A stretch of 22,292 bases of DNA, from contig CAAHDT010000025.1 in NCBI GenBank assembly GCA_900770525.1, positions 1 through 22,292 of the forward strand, written 5' to 3'. The notes under the pieces were generated by a model that worked only from the letters and a program-made list of their open reading frames with translations, had not been told where the DNA came from and did no database searches. This DNA comes from Candidatus Gastranaerophilales bacterium. GTDB lineage: Bacteria > Cyanobacteriota > Vampirovibrionia > Gastranaerophilales > Gastranaerophilaceae. The translations under genes and the position numbers were made by a program. Below are positions 22,177-22,292 of the stretch, in pieces (positions within the stretch are counted from its first letter, which is position 1; the number at the start of each line of letters is the position of its first letter).

Positions 22177-22285
22177 TAACCTCAGCTCTGCAAACAGGGT
22201 CACAAGACTCGTTACCTCGTCTGTTCCCTTTGCTTCCCGTCGGGAGAGGAATGCCCGAAGGTTACTTTTTCTGCTTGATTGGGTG
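22165..22285 (-). repeat. Palindromic repeat R5, inverted, with an internal insert
   Basis: Reverse complement of R2 with about 55 extra bases between the GGTGAGGGGT end and the hairpin. It includes an exact 27-base match to R2 (22235-22261), and the similarity continues (CAATCA, then GAAAAA) to near the window edge. It runs off toward the next locus, so the element may be longer. Confidence 0.8.
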
Positions 22286-22292
22286 TATATGG

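Overview
The window is AT-rich, gene-dense bacterial DNA carrying ordinary housekeeping genes mixed with lineage-specific hypotheticals. It most resembles a gut member of the non-photosynthetic cyanobacterial sister lineage (Vampirovibrionia / 'Melainabacteria', Gastranaerophilales-like). The grounds are two pilin-like genes with the FTLAEVLITLG signature, a PurA N-terminus with the cyanobacterial-style KITDLL stretch, an 'SAGQARLLSITQR' protein of a type I associate with this group, and many extended -10 promoters with very short leaders. This placement is inference from recall; no search was run.

Layout. 1-4.9 kb: small accessory genes: a Lys-rich hypothetical, a six-helix voltage-gated K+ channel, a PH-like small protein, a Cys-rich membrane mini-protein, two membrane proteins with TTG starts, an ACT-like regulator, and a small protein behind a long leader. 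5.0-9.3 kb: purA, tRNA-Gln(CUG), rmuC, then a LuxR-type response regulator and a soluble histidine kinase separated by an intrinsic terminator, with a hairpin-rich leader in front. 9.35-12.1 kb: two anchored hypotheticals, a KTSC-like small protein, and tRNA-Leu(CAG) whose 3' end and terminator are duplicated 204 bp away. 12.1-14.7 kb: mutS, apparently near-leaderless, ending in a clamp-binding-like motif. 14.7-16.6 kb: an XRE regulator divergent from a pilin-like gene, then a coiled-coil hypothetical. 16.7-20.15 kb: nadD-yqeK (overlapping) and a 715-residue protein that looks like a degenerate HerA-type ATPase with an acidic linker and a UvrD/PcrA-type Tudor domain.

20.15-22.29 kb is the most unusual region. 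A second pilin-like gene sits in a mosaic of palindromic repeats, two of which are read in frame as part of its N-terminus. Upstream is an ATG with a perfect Shine-Dalgarno whose frame enters a run of 13 G. With 13 G it stops after 24 codons; with 14 or 11 G it would run into the pilin frame and give a 465-residue product. This looks like a phase-variable switch for a surface pilin, and related repeats in inverted orientation flank the gene.

The genes do not form one pathway. They are a core-genome stretch (purine synthesis, NAD synthesis, mismatch repair, tRNAs) into which surface-pilin and regulatory genes are set.
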